A stretch of 64,000 bases of DNA from Dillenia suffruticosa (taxonomy: Eukaryota > Streptophyta > Magnoliopsida > Dilleniales > Dilleniaceae). The DNA lies in NCBI GenBank assembly GCA_033439265.1, contig JAVTVX010000013.1, forward strand, positions 3,188,501 through 3,252,500. Direction: 5' to 3'. The translations under genes were made by a program, and so were the position numbers. Position 1 is the stretch's first letter; each line of letters opens with the position of its first letter. The notes below the pieces were generated by a model that saw only the letters and a list, made by a program, of their open reading frames with translations, did no database searches and was not told where the DNA came from. This document shows positions 54,274-64,000 of this stretch, piece by piece.

Positions 54274-56985
54274 TCATGGAATCTGGCGCTGATAGAGGGG
54301 CAATGCTCCCAAAGCTTCACGCTCAGCCCTCTCCCTCTTAACCTGCAAGCAATAAAGCTTTTAACCCCTGGAAAAATATGAGATACCTAAAGCAGTTCCT
54401 AGCACCCTGTCTTTCTTATTAGTGGTACAAATGCTTTAAAACCACAATTACAAGAAAAGAGATGGTAACTAAATATTGTTAAGCACAGGCTGAGAGTACT
54501 CAATATAGCTACATCAAAGTAGAGCAGTTTTAGTGCCTGTTTGGCAGGTTTTTTTTACCTTTTCTTCTCTTGATAAGTAGTAGAAATTAATAACTTTTGA
54601 AATAAAATTAAAAGTTCTTTGGTATTTTTACTTTTAAAAATAAACTGATTTCATAACTTTTGAAATAAAGTTAAAAATTAAAAGTTAAAAGTTATAATTA
54701 AAGAAGAAGAGTTCAGATCTGAAGGACATAAAGGTAAATGAATTAAAAGTATGGACATATTTGAAATTTCATATCCTTCAAGTGAGAATATAATTGGAAT
54801 AAAAAGAAATATATTTACTAAAAATATGGCATATAAAAAATAAAGAGAAAAAAAAGCTCCTAGGAGCTCTTTCTTAAAAACTACTTTTTAAATTTTTATT
54901 CATAAAAAAAACTACTTTTAAGGAGAAACGAATTTGTTTAGCAAGGTTTCTCCTCATAAGGAGAAGAGAAGCCGAAAGGAAAAAAAAAGACCTACCAAAC
55001 AGGCACTTAATCAATCACATGACAGCAATACTACAATGAGAATGGATTCAACGGCTACATATAACACACATAATGGAAACAGACCGAGTTTGGGCCAAGG
55101 CACCCCCATCATAACCATACCCAACACTTTCCATGCACATGCCAAAACCGGGTTGGGGATAGGAAATTTTAATAATCTCAACAAAAAGCAAGAAACAGGT
55201 CCAACTGAACAGCCTGGCTAAACCAAGAAAAACCGTTCCCTCTATTTTGCTTCATCTCAAACCCCAAATAAAACCGTGCAACCCAAAGGAAACTCAAATC
55301 TTCCACCAACACAGGAATGAAAAGGCACCTTTAGGATTGGAGGGCTTAATTTCCATGATGTAGATCGTAAAATAGCTCGTGCACCAATAATTGAATTGAA
55401 TCATGAAATGAAAAGGAATATAAAATCTGCTGGCCACTAAAATGAAGTTCACTAATTAAAAAATGATTATAACCCCTATGGAATGACCTTGGACCTTTTA
55501 CTGAACCTACTCTACTTTGATAATCACAATAATGAACAATAAAGTACAAGAAACGGACTAAAAGACGAGGGTTAACTACTGACAGATAAAAATTAATAGC
55601 TAGTATTCACTCACCAGAGCTAGCATGTCCTGAAGATAGCTTCTAAAGGGCGTCTGCAATTTCTGAAAACGAAAACATACAGTAACTCAGTTGACAGTTA
55701 CTACATGGTACTAACAAAAACTAGAAGGCTCTAATTAATCTTCAGACTGGATAAGAAACGGGAAAAGAGTTGGAGACCCATTGATTCATTTTGGATCAAA
55801 TGATTCAAAAGCTCAAATTGAGATTTTAAATGCAGCATCCTCCATAATATAATTCACCCATTTACAATGAAGCAAAATTGAATAATGGTATCCAAACAGT
55901 ACTCCACAATCGTGCAAGATATATAAATCATGTTTTCCATGACATAATGCAAGTCATGATGAGAGCTAAGTTGGGCCAAGTAAATAGAGGTTCAAAGTTT
56001 AAGCTTGAAATTTGGTTCAAGCCAGATTCTTTCAACTAGATGGACTTAGCTTTAAATGAATCCAATGCATTTAAAGGAGCCTAAAAACCATGTTTCTCCT
56101 GGCCTTTTTGGCAGATTGAATGACCGAGGCCAACATGGGCAGCATCAGGAGCTGTTCAAACAGCTTAGTTCATGTCATTTGTCGCCTTTCACATCTCAAT
56201 GAGGTGTAAAAGGCTTCATAGCAGATTGAAACATTGTAACAACCTCGTGATATTTCCAAGTGACAACATAATGCATCTCATGAAGCCAAAATCAAAGTAT
56301 CACGTAGAATCAGTGATAACACAAGTACCAAACCAGGTGCAAAATCAAGCATTGAGAAACAACAGGGGATAAATTTTCATCTCGATGGCCGCAAATAAAC
56401 CAAGCCAAATGATGTTCAAACACAATTCTTTTGCAACCCCATCAATTTTAATTAGGTACAAAAGGGGATCATAGCATATTTAAAATTACATCAAAATTGA
56501 GCCCATTTCACGACAGAGTGAGTAATAGGGTTATAACCTGGGCCTAGGGTTTCAAAACACAAGTAGCAATCCAACACTCACTCAAGCATAAAAAAATAAT
56601 AACAAAGAAATTGCGAAGCAAATCGGAGACCGATTTGAATGAAGAAATCAACTAACCTGAAGATCTTCGGGGAGATACTCGTGCTTCATAGAGAGATCCA
56701 TAGCGCGCTTGAGACGCTGGTTCCTCGCATCGACCACTTCGCGAGGAAGACGATTCAATGCCTCCTTAATGTCCAAGTCGTAGTAAGGGTCGTAGAGATC
56801 GTCATAACGAAGCCCTAATAGATTCAAACAATCAGCACAAAATCAGATTGAGAAACTGAGAGAGAGAGAGAGAGAGAAACCCTAGACGGACCGTAACGGC
56901 GAAGACGTTCCGTGACGGCTTTACAGTGCATAGCAGCTAGAAAGTTCTTCTTCGGATCCAAGAAGTTCTGCAGAAACGACCCCAT
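54274..56985 (-). CDS. QCR7: Cytochrome b-c1 complex subunit 7 (14-kDa subunit of complex III)
   Basis: Subunit of mitochondrial ubiquinol-cytochrome c reductase, on the matrix side of the inner membrane, needed for complex assembly. Four exons in minus order, 56892-56985, 56657-56814, 55615-55662 and 54274-54342, give 122 residues with consistent phases and GT-AG splices. The protein runs MGSFLQNFLDPKKNFLAAMH, then LRYDDLYDPYYDLDIKEALN, LPREVVDARNQRLKRAMDLS, MKHEYLPEDLQ, TPFRSYLQDMLALVKRE and a final ALPLYQRQIP. This matches plant QCR7 along its whole length and in size. No cleavable presequence is expected for this family. Intron 3 carries a Tourist-like MITE. Site II-type motifs lie upstream. 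Confidence 0.96.
54533..55006. mobile_element. Tourist-like (PIF/Harbinger) MITE in QCR7 intron 3
   Basis: 474 bp. The terminal inverted repeats start GTGCCTGTTTGG(C/T)AGGT at both ends and are flanked by TTA on each side (54530-54532 and 55007-55009). A TTA duplication with a GxGCCTGTTTGG-type end is the hallmark of Tourist-like MITEs. The interior is AT-rich, with no coding capacity. Confidence 0.85.
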
Positions 56986-57139
56986 TCCCCTCTCTCTCTC
57001 TCTCTCTCGTGGTGTGGAAGAATCGAGAGGACTTGTCTCGGGCGAACCTGATTATAGGTTTGGCTAAGGAGATCAAAGGAAATGTGGCGTGATGGCAATT
57101 TATAGCGACAGATTTGGGTCGTTCGATCGGTCATTCCCC

Positions 57140-57212
57140 AACGACGTCGTTTCAAATCGAAATGCTGGGGCCCATTTAAACGTGTTGGAATAATCTTGGG
57201 CCCAAGGCCCAA
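57140..57212 (-). promoter_or_regulatory. Site II-type and ACGACGTCGT motifs upstream of QCR7
   Basis: Reading toward QCR7 there are TGGGCC cores near 57170-57175 and 57207-57212, and one on the other strand near 57197-57202. The palindrome AACGACGTCGTTT is at 57140-57152. TGGGC(C/T) site II elements are known to recur in promoters of plant respiratory-chain genes. Function here is inferred. Confidence 0.55.
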
Positions 57213-57954
57213 CGTGACATGGTTGAGTTATGTTAAGCTTGTGTACGAAAATGGAAGTTTACCCAATGATTTTCCCGTAACATTGCACAAGCGAAGGAAA
57301 GCAACAAACAGCTCACTTCATCGTTGGGCCTACGTATCAGCAAAAGGGAAGAGAGAGAGAGAGAGAGAGATAAAATTTGTGTCATTGCTTAATAGGGTGA
57401 GAGAGATCAAAAGGCTACGGTGGAGAAGGGAGAAAAATCGTAAACAATAGGAGAAGGGAGTGGTGTTTCCTTGCAAATTGTGTTCTTTTTGCACTTGTTA
57501 ATGGTTGAGGTTGAGGTTGTATTAGATTAAGTTGTACCCATCACTAAAATGGTTTGTCCAGTGACTATGCCAAAAAATAATTCATGATTTTAAAATCATG
57601 ACTTCATGTCCTAATAACAGGAAAAAAAATTGCAAAAATATTTTCAAATTTTTAAAAATTTTAAAGAAATTTACAACTTTCTCACACTTTATTGAATTCA
57701 ACCCAAAAGCAGTAAACGTTGTTCAAAGTTTAAAGCAAGCATTTCATAATAAATTGGCCCTTATGGTAACTTTAAAACATGTAGCCAACACTTCCACTCT
57801 TCTCTGCCCTTTTGCTCTTTCTCTATCCTTCTGCCTAAGTTCAAATAGTGAGTTTTCTCAATTTTACTAAAACGGTATATAGAAATGTATTAGTACTATT
57901 ATTTTTAATTCAATAGAAAATGTGAGCTTATTACTGTACTAATTAGTTGAGAGT

Positions 57955-58045
57955 GGTATATAACAAAAGCACAAAAAACTATGACATTAGATTATAAGTT
58001 TGAAGCCTCTCCCCTCCTTGAAAACCCCATAATAAAAAAGAGAGA
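57955..58045 (+). repeat. Possible tRNA-derived SINE fragment
   Basis: A B-box-like AAGTTTGAAGCCTC is followed by CCCCTCCTTG and an A-rich end. Short and isolated, so weak. Confidence 0.3.
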
Positions 58046-58339
58046 GAGACCTTTGTTTCGAATGACGATTTAATGCCCCACATCAAAACGACATAGTTTT
58101 TTATTTTTAGGAAGAAACACATCTAAGAGTAGGTTGTCGAATGACAAAATTTTTTCTCGGCAGCAAAAGTAAACTTCTTTTTCTCCGAAACGATGTAGTT
58201 GGAGAACTAAAAGTGCATGCATCTCAATGTGGTTCCCCAACACGAATTCCCCAAGCAAATGGGCTTGGCCTAATCTAATGGGTTATTATTGAAAGGCCGG
58301 GCCCAGATCAAATGATAGTAGGTGGGAACACACTATTGC

Positions 58340-58462
58340 CTTTTTTTTTTTCCACCCACCGGTATCCGATCATTATTTAACTAATCCGATCTGAATACTA
58401 TAAACTCATTAAGGAGTTGACTATCTCAAATCTCATTTTTCATTTCCATGGCTAAAACCAAG
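58340..58462 (-). repeat. SINE-like copy, 3' part
   Basis: On the minus strand: GATTTGAGATAGTCAACTCC, CAGATCGGATTAGTTAAA, GGATACCGGTGGGTGG, then an A run. It shares the terminal blocks of the copies at 18155 and 33180. Confidence 0.6.
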
Positions 58463-58912
58463 ACCGATAGGTCCCCAAGGGGATAAGCTGGTGGTCACAA
58501 TCTCCCTTATCCAACTCTGAGATCCAAGATTCTAATGCTTATGTAACAAAATAAAACCATAATCGATAGTTAAAGAAGTACAATGCTCTACCAATACACT
58601 TATAGGAGCTTGGTGGAACAAGCTATTGTAGTGAAACACAATAATCTACTACATAATCACATTACATTACACAGGACTTACATTAGTAATGTCCCAAAAT
58701 CTTACGCATAACAAATTTAGATAGTAGAACAATTACTATTATTTTTTGTTATGTCAAGATTTAAACTCGAAATCATTTTAAAAGATAAAGATTATAATTA
58801 TTAAATTGTCCTTTTGAGAAGTAAAGCAATTATTCATGGCTTCATTCAGGGTATTATCTCGTCTACAAACTCATCGATCGCGCCAAATTATTGGATTTTG
58901 CTAACTTTAAAG

Positions 58913-59288
58913 CAATGTTATTAAAATCGGACCGAACTGTCGGTTCAACCATGAATCGAGGTTGAACTGTCGGTTTTAAAAAACCACGGTCTAGGGTAAA
59001 AACCTAAAAAAATATTTTTTTAAGATTTTTTAATTTTTTTTAATTTCTATGAGATATGAGACTATCAATTTTTGATATTATGATTTTAAATTATTTTTAT
59101 ATGACTTTATAATTTAGTTATTTAGTTTTTAATTATCAATATGAGTTTTAAAAGTAATTATTGATTATATATATATTTAATTATTATTAAAAAATCAGCA
59201 GTTCGACCATATTGATCCACGGTTTAATCGGTTTAATCATATTTTTAAATTTTATGAGTCAATACACGATACGATTCTGATAACATTG
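58913..59288. mobile_element. hAT-type MITE
   Basis: 376 bp beginning CAATGTTATTAAAATCG and ending in its inverted partner (reverse complement CAATGTTATCAGAATCG). Flanks CTTTAAAG (58905-58912) and TTTTAAAG (59289-59296) are an 8-bp target duplication with one mismatch. CAATG ends and 8-bp duplications are typical of hAT elements. The interior is AT-rich with degenerate GGTTTAATCGGTTTAATC-like motifs and no coding frame. Confidence 0.85.
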
Positions 59289-59296
59289 TTTTAAAG

Positions 59297-60244
59297 TAAA
59301 AAATTGTGGTCCTTCCCAAAGGTATTGTATTATCCTTTTTGGTCAATTTTGTGAAATTATTATTAGTTCAGATGTTCACACCTACAAGACTTATCGGGCC
59401 CACAAATTCACGGGCCTAGGCCTTGTAGAGTTACTGGAGTAAGACAACGTCATCTTGGCAGCATCCTGGATTCTTTCATTCGTTGAAATCATGTAGAAGA
59501 TCTATTGATTTTTTTCGAGATTCATATTTAATTATTGTGACATTGATAGAAGCCGTTGAATTTGATAAAACACCATGTTTGAGCCAGTTTGCAAGAAAAT
59601 GACTATGATTATCAGTGAAAATGCACTTTCATTATTCTAACATTATAATAATAAATAACATTCTCTATCGATATAAATTGACTTAACTGAATATGAAATT
59701 GAGTATCTTTAAACATGACTGAAATTCGACTTCTGTTGAAAGTATCGAGTTTTTATGTGTATAGAGCGTTTCCCTTTGAGAGACCCACTCTCCAAAAAGG
59801 ATCATTGTAGTGATCGATTTGGATTAATCGAGATAAAATCTCATATACCAAGGTGTCCAAGATATGGTAAAAATAATAATAATAATAATAATAATAAATA
59901 ACATTCTCTCTCTCTCACTCCCCCCCTCTCTCTCTCTCTCTCTCTCCACAGTATAAATCCAAGTAAGTCGGGTGTTGTGGGATAGGTCTATTCACTAGGG
60001 CTTCGTTTTTGATTTATTTTGTTAACATTTCTCTGGTTTATTAATAAGATTATCACGCTTTACAAAAAAAAGAAAGAAAAGTTTTTTTTTCCCCTTGGAT
60101 GAAAAAAAAAACAAAAATATGTTATAAATTCTAGAAAATTTAAGTCGATCTCCCATATATGAGATAGAAACATATATATATGATACTAATATTACTATTA
60201 GTAATAGTTTTTATATATCAATATTACAATGTGAAAATATCACA
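59297..60244. other. Intergenic DNA with microsatellites
   Basis: Holds an (AAT)n tract at about 59875-59896 and a CT-rich tract at about 59904-59947. No gene was recognised. Confidence 0.6.
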
Positions 60245-62056
60245 TATTTAAAAAAATATTTAAGTTTAGAATCTTATATTTATGTACACATCCCAATTTA
60301 TATAAATATTCATTTTTGTAACTTTATTAGGCACAGATAATATACATATAAGAGAATAAAATATTTCTCTTTCTCTTTATTTTCTTCTTCTTTATTAGTA
60401 TTTTTTTAATTTATAACACGTTATCAGTACGAAATTCTGTCTATTTGAGCATGAAATTCTCACAAACGAAAAATAAGATTTCATAGTATCAATTTTCTAT
60501 AATTTTTATTTATTATTTTATATAAAAATTTTATTGAATATTATAGTTTTTTCAAAATGGTTACAATTTAATCTTATTTTCCATATCATAAAAAGAATTA
60601 CCATAGTTTTGTTATATTTGTTGTTTAATAATCTTATTATTAATTAAGTATATAGGTTGGAAACAAAATTTTGCAGGTTACAGGTTCAAAGGTCTTTTAT
60701 AAGACGAATATTTGATATAACACCGCCACATATTTAATTAATAAGTTTTCATTAAAATATATATGTATATATTTATTTTCATCACTTGTTATATTTGATA
60801 ATATTGTATATTGTGAAATTTAAATTTGTGACTCTCGATATTATGGGAAAGAATTATTTATCATGAGTGTTAGATATTATAATATGGCTAAATATAATGG
60901 ATTTTGAAAATATCATTAAAATAATTTGAAAAAATAATAATAATAGAAAAGAATAACCACTTGAAAATGGTTGCTTTTTTGATCGAAAAGTTTTGCAAAA
61001 ATATTATTAGAAAAAATATGATAGAAAATTCTCTATTTTTCATGTCTTAAATTTGCTCCTATAGTAGTGGTATTGAAAAGGGGGATTAAAAATATTTTAA
61101 ATTGATTTTATATCCCATTGTGACTGAATGAAATATTATTGATGAAAATCATGAAACTCGATCTACTATTCCTAGTCCATTCCATGAAACGAATACGATT
61201 ATATATTGTTACGAATATGAAAGAAATCATAATTGTAATAATTATTGTGATTATGCAAATTTATCAAATTATCAGAAGTGGTCATGTAAATTCATTAAAC
61301 CATTGGAAGTGAAAAAATCATGATAAAATTTATCAAACTACCAGAAGCAGAAAAATCATGATGAAAAATATGACAAAAAAATATGAAAAATATTAATTGA
61401 TTCAATGATTTTTTTCTTTTTATCAATTTATAATTATTTTTATTACACCAAATGATCACCAGAAGTGGTTGTGACTTTTGTCGTGATCGTGACCAAGAAC
61501 GAAATCATTATAACGATATTAGTAAATATGGGTCATCAAATTGAAATAACAAATATCACTATCAGAAATGGGACAATAATGAAAAAAACAAAATAAGTTC
61601 TCAAAGAACTTTGAGAATATCATGAAATCAATAAAACGTGAGAAAGATAAATGTCTTATTGATAGTATTGCGATATATATAATACTCAAAATAAGAATTA
61701 TTTCTCCTACTAGAAGTTGAGAGAAACAACTGTTAATATCATAAGTGACAGTGTAAAATTAATTGAAAGCTCAAGTAGAGCACAAATATGTCTCTTTGAG
61801 GGAAAAATTGATCACTTGATTAGCGATGAATGATGGAGACATGTCTATGGCATCATTACGCATATTATATTAAAAGATAAAAAATATTTTTCTTATATAC
61901 ACATTCCAATTTATATATATTTTAATTTGTATAAATACTCATTTTATAATTTTATTAGATACAGACAATACACATATAAGAGAATAAAAACTCTCTCTAT
62001 TTTTTTCCCTCTCTTTATTTTCTTATTATTTATTAGTATTATTTTAATTTACAACA
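60245..62056 (+). mobile_element. Degenerate LTR-retrotransposon remnant, old fossil
   Basis: About 1.8 kb bounded by two co-linear direct repeats (about 60245-60418 and 61871-62056). Both contain CATATAAGAGAATAAAA and TTATTAGTATT and end AATTTA(T/C)AACA. After the left repeat comes CGTTATCAGTACGA, resembling a primer-binding region seen next to some plant Copia LTRs. The interior is strongly AT-rich with only vague gag-like traces, much too short for a full element. The repeats are clearly more diverged than those of the 27.6-kb element, so it is older. It is thoroughly broken. LTR outer limits and family are uncertain. Confidence 0.5.
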
Positions 62057-62833
62057 AAATAAAAGCTAAAAGCAGATATTACAAATTTCAATCCAAATAC
62101 GTTGAGAATATTCTAAGACCCATAATGGGCAATATTCCTTTTACAATAATTCTCTCTCCTTTGTCGTGTACGTTCCTATTTAGCATATGCCATGCCATTT
62201 TTTTCTGGAACACAACCTTGAATCCCTGGGAATGAATCGTACAAAGTTTCTAATCACAACATAAGCCCAGAATACTATCAACTAAATTATTTAAAATCAA
62301 AATTTTGATTGTTTGTCACGTGATAATTGATTTTTTCTTTTTTTCCCGACCTTATATCAAAAAAATTGAACACAATACATTTTTTGAGGATATCCCATCA
62401 TCTCTTTCTTTGAATTATCAAAACTCCAAAAAAAAAAAAAAGACCGCATCGCGTTCTTAGTGATCAAGAGAGAACACATTTAGAAGCAGCTACACAAATT
62501 CCTTGATATTTGATATCACGTTAAGGCAATTAAGTTTTAAAATAATAATTATGAGTGAAATTGAATATTTATAAGTAACCCCAAAAAAAAAAAAAAAGTT
62601 TTGTAATACTACGTTATGACATTGCTCCCCTTTCACTCCCTCCATTCTTTTTACCAAACCCAAAACAGGGAAATCTTTCCGACCACTATGCATCTTCTAA
62701 ACCAAGTATCTAACTTCCAGGGCATGGCCAATTTTTTCCCAGAAGGCAAAGGAAAAGAAATCAAGAAGAGAAAAGTTAAAAAGGATGAGATAATGAAGCA
62801 GCCTTTGATTAATGACTACAACAGAGGTTAGGT
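62057..62833. other. AT-rich spacer
   Basis: No gene or element ends recognised. Contains short A runs near 62429 and 62583. Confidence 0.55.
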
Positions 62834-62843
62834 TAAGAATGAG
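62834..62843. repeat. Target-site duplication, left copy
   Basis: TAAGAATGAG, identical to 63744-63753. Confidence 0.85.
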
Positions 62844-63743
62844 GAGTCATGTACCAAAATAACCTAAAAAAAAAAATATTTTTTAAAATAACTCCACTCG
62901 AAAAATATTTCCCCAAATAACCCAAATTTATCGGGAGTTAGAGACGCGACACACTGTATCGCGTTTTCAACCCGCGACAACCCGGAGAGAGAGGAGAGAG
63001 AGAGAGAAGAGAGAGAGAGGAGTCCGCGAGGGAGGGAGAGAGGGGAGGAGAGCGGCGGGGGGGTCCGCCGGGGGGAGGGGGCTGGCGGCGGGCGGCGGAG
63101 GGGGGAAGGAGAGAGAGAGAAGGAGGCTGCGGGGGGCAGAGGGGGGAAGGAGAGAGAGAGGGGAGGGGGGGAAGAAGAGAGAGAGGGAGGGCCGCGGGGG
63201 GCGGAGGGGGGAGGGAGAGAGAGAGGGAGGCTGCGGGGGGGGGAGGGAGAGAGAGAGAGGGAGGGCCGCGGGGGGTGGAGGGGGGAGGAGAGAGACACAG
63301 CGGCTCTCCTCCCCCCTCCGCGGCTCTCCCTCTCTCTCTCCTTCCCCCCCTCCACCGCCCGCCGCCAGCCCCCCTCCCCTCTCTCTCTCTCCTTCCCCCC
63401 TCCGCCCCCCCGCGGCCCTCCCTCTCTCTCTCCCTCCCCCCCTCCGCCCCCCCCGCGGCCCTCCCCCTCTCTCTCCTTCCCCCCTCCGCCGCCCGCCGCC
63501 AGCCTCCTCCCCCTGGCGGACCCCCCGCTGCTCTCCTCCCCTCTCTCCCTCCCCCCGCGGACTCCTCTCTCTCTCTCTTCTCTCTCTCTCTCCTCTCTCT
63601 CTCTGGATTGTCGCGGGTCGAAGACGCGACACAGTGTGTCGCGTCTCCAACTCTCGATAAATTTGAGTTATTTGGGGAAATATTTTTCGGGTGGGGTTGT
63701 TTTAAAAAATATTTTTTTTTGGGGTTATTTTGGTACATGGCTC
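62844..63743. mobile_element. 900-bp palindromic Mutator-like non-autonomous element
   Basis: Begins GAGTCATGTACCAAAATAAC, and the right end's reverse complement begins GAGCCATGTACCAAAATAAC. It is flanked on both sides by TAAGAATGAG (62834-62843 and 63744-63753), a perfect 10-bp target duplication, as in Mutator-like elements (usually 9-11 bp). The inverted arms do not stop at a terminal repeat. They continue through a G/A-rich left half and C/T-rich right half to a centre near 63294, so the whole element is one hairpin-capable palindrome. There is no transposase; open frames here are low-complexity artefacts. Confidence 0.85.
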
Positions 63744-63753
63744 TAAGAATGAG
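63744..63753. repeat. Target-site duplication, right copy
   Basis: TAAGAATGAG, identical to 62834-62843. Confidence 0.85.
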
Positions 63754-64000
63754 ACTCCCGAGGCCTTTTGCTTTACAAAAGTTCACGGTTCTCACGCAAG
63801 ATTCCAAAGTAAAAAAAGGGGTGATCATGTGCATTCATGCATTATTTTCGGTAGAAAGAGAACATGCTACTCTACTGACTAGAGAGGCTTGTACTATTAA
63901 ACTCGTGAAACAATCGATTTTTCAATATATCAATATATTAAGATGGAGATTTTATACGGAAAATTAAAAAAGAAAGAAATATATGTATACATATAGACGG

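Larger units (their letters stand above)
57213..58904. other. Intergenic DNA right of QCR7
   Basis: Contains a (GA)n tract near 57353-57370, a tRNA-like fragment at about 57955-58045 and a SINE-like copy at about 58340-58462. No gene was recognised. Confidence 0.5.

Noticed and set aside
62864-63967. Long open frames on both strands (up to 298 codons) through the palindrome
   Set aside because: They are Ser/Pro/Leu or Arg/Glu/Gly runs produced by the G/A and C/T repeats. They exist in several frames at once and resemble no protein.

Overview
This is nuclear DNA from a flowering plant, almost certainly a eudicot. The evidence is plant-specific gene families (PRMT10, CYP734A, Agenet/ENT), AT-rich introns and intergenic DNA, many GA/CT microsatellites, a Ty1/Copia element primed by initiator tRNA-Met, plant MITEs and tRNA-derived SINE copies. 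The species cannot be named from sequence alone. No rRNA gene, full tRNA gene, CRISPR array or bacterial-type operon was seen.

Layout. 1-4.4 kb: 3' part of a protein arginine methyltransferase 10 gene (+), whose N-terminal exons lie left of the window. 6.5 kb: first exon, or all, of a small single-pass membrane protein (+). 10.5-12.2 kb: Agenet (Tudor-like) plus ENT domain protein (+). 12.2-21 kb: a long stretch with no recognisable gene. 21.3-24.0 kb: CYP734A cytochrome P450 (-), a brassinosteroid-inactivating enzyme. 27.6-32.3 kb: a Ty1/Copia element (-) with 249-bp LTRs and a perfect 5-bp target duplication. 32.3-39.6 kb: gene-poor, with SINE copies and one GC-richer promoter-like island. 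39.8-45.5 kb: Ran GTPase gene (-), with a decayed LINE in its largest intron. 46.0-49.6 kb: a 77-residue two-helix membrane protein (+), divergent from Ran. 51.7-52.2 kb: an intronless 133-residue plant protein (-). 54.3-57.0 kb: QCR7, a subunit of mitochondrial complex III (-), with a Tourist-like MITE in one intron. 57-64 kb: repeats, including a hAT-type MITE, a degenerate LTR-element remnant and a 900-bp near-perfect palindrome with Mutator-type ends.

How the genes fit together. There is no operon-like logic. These are independently transcribed genes for chromatin/RNA regulation (PRMT10, Agenet-ENT), hormone turnover (CYP734A), nuclear transport (Ran) and respiration (QCR7). Ran and the 77-residue gene are head to head across about 515 bp and probably share a promoter. 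Both also appear to use a rare GC-AG intron. Similar ACGACGTCGT-type palindromes occur in that shared promoter and upstream of QCR7.

The items most worth a second look are the 900-bp Mutator-type palindrome with a purine/pyrimidine core, the GC-AG intron placed directly after the Ran start codon, the frame-preserving GC-AG intron in the 77-residue gene, and a SINE-like family with about eight copies in 64 kb.
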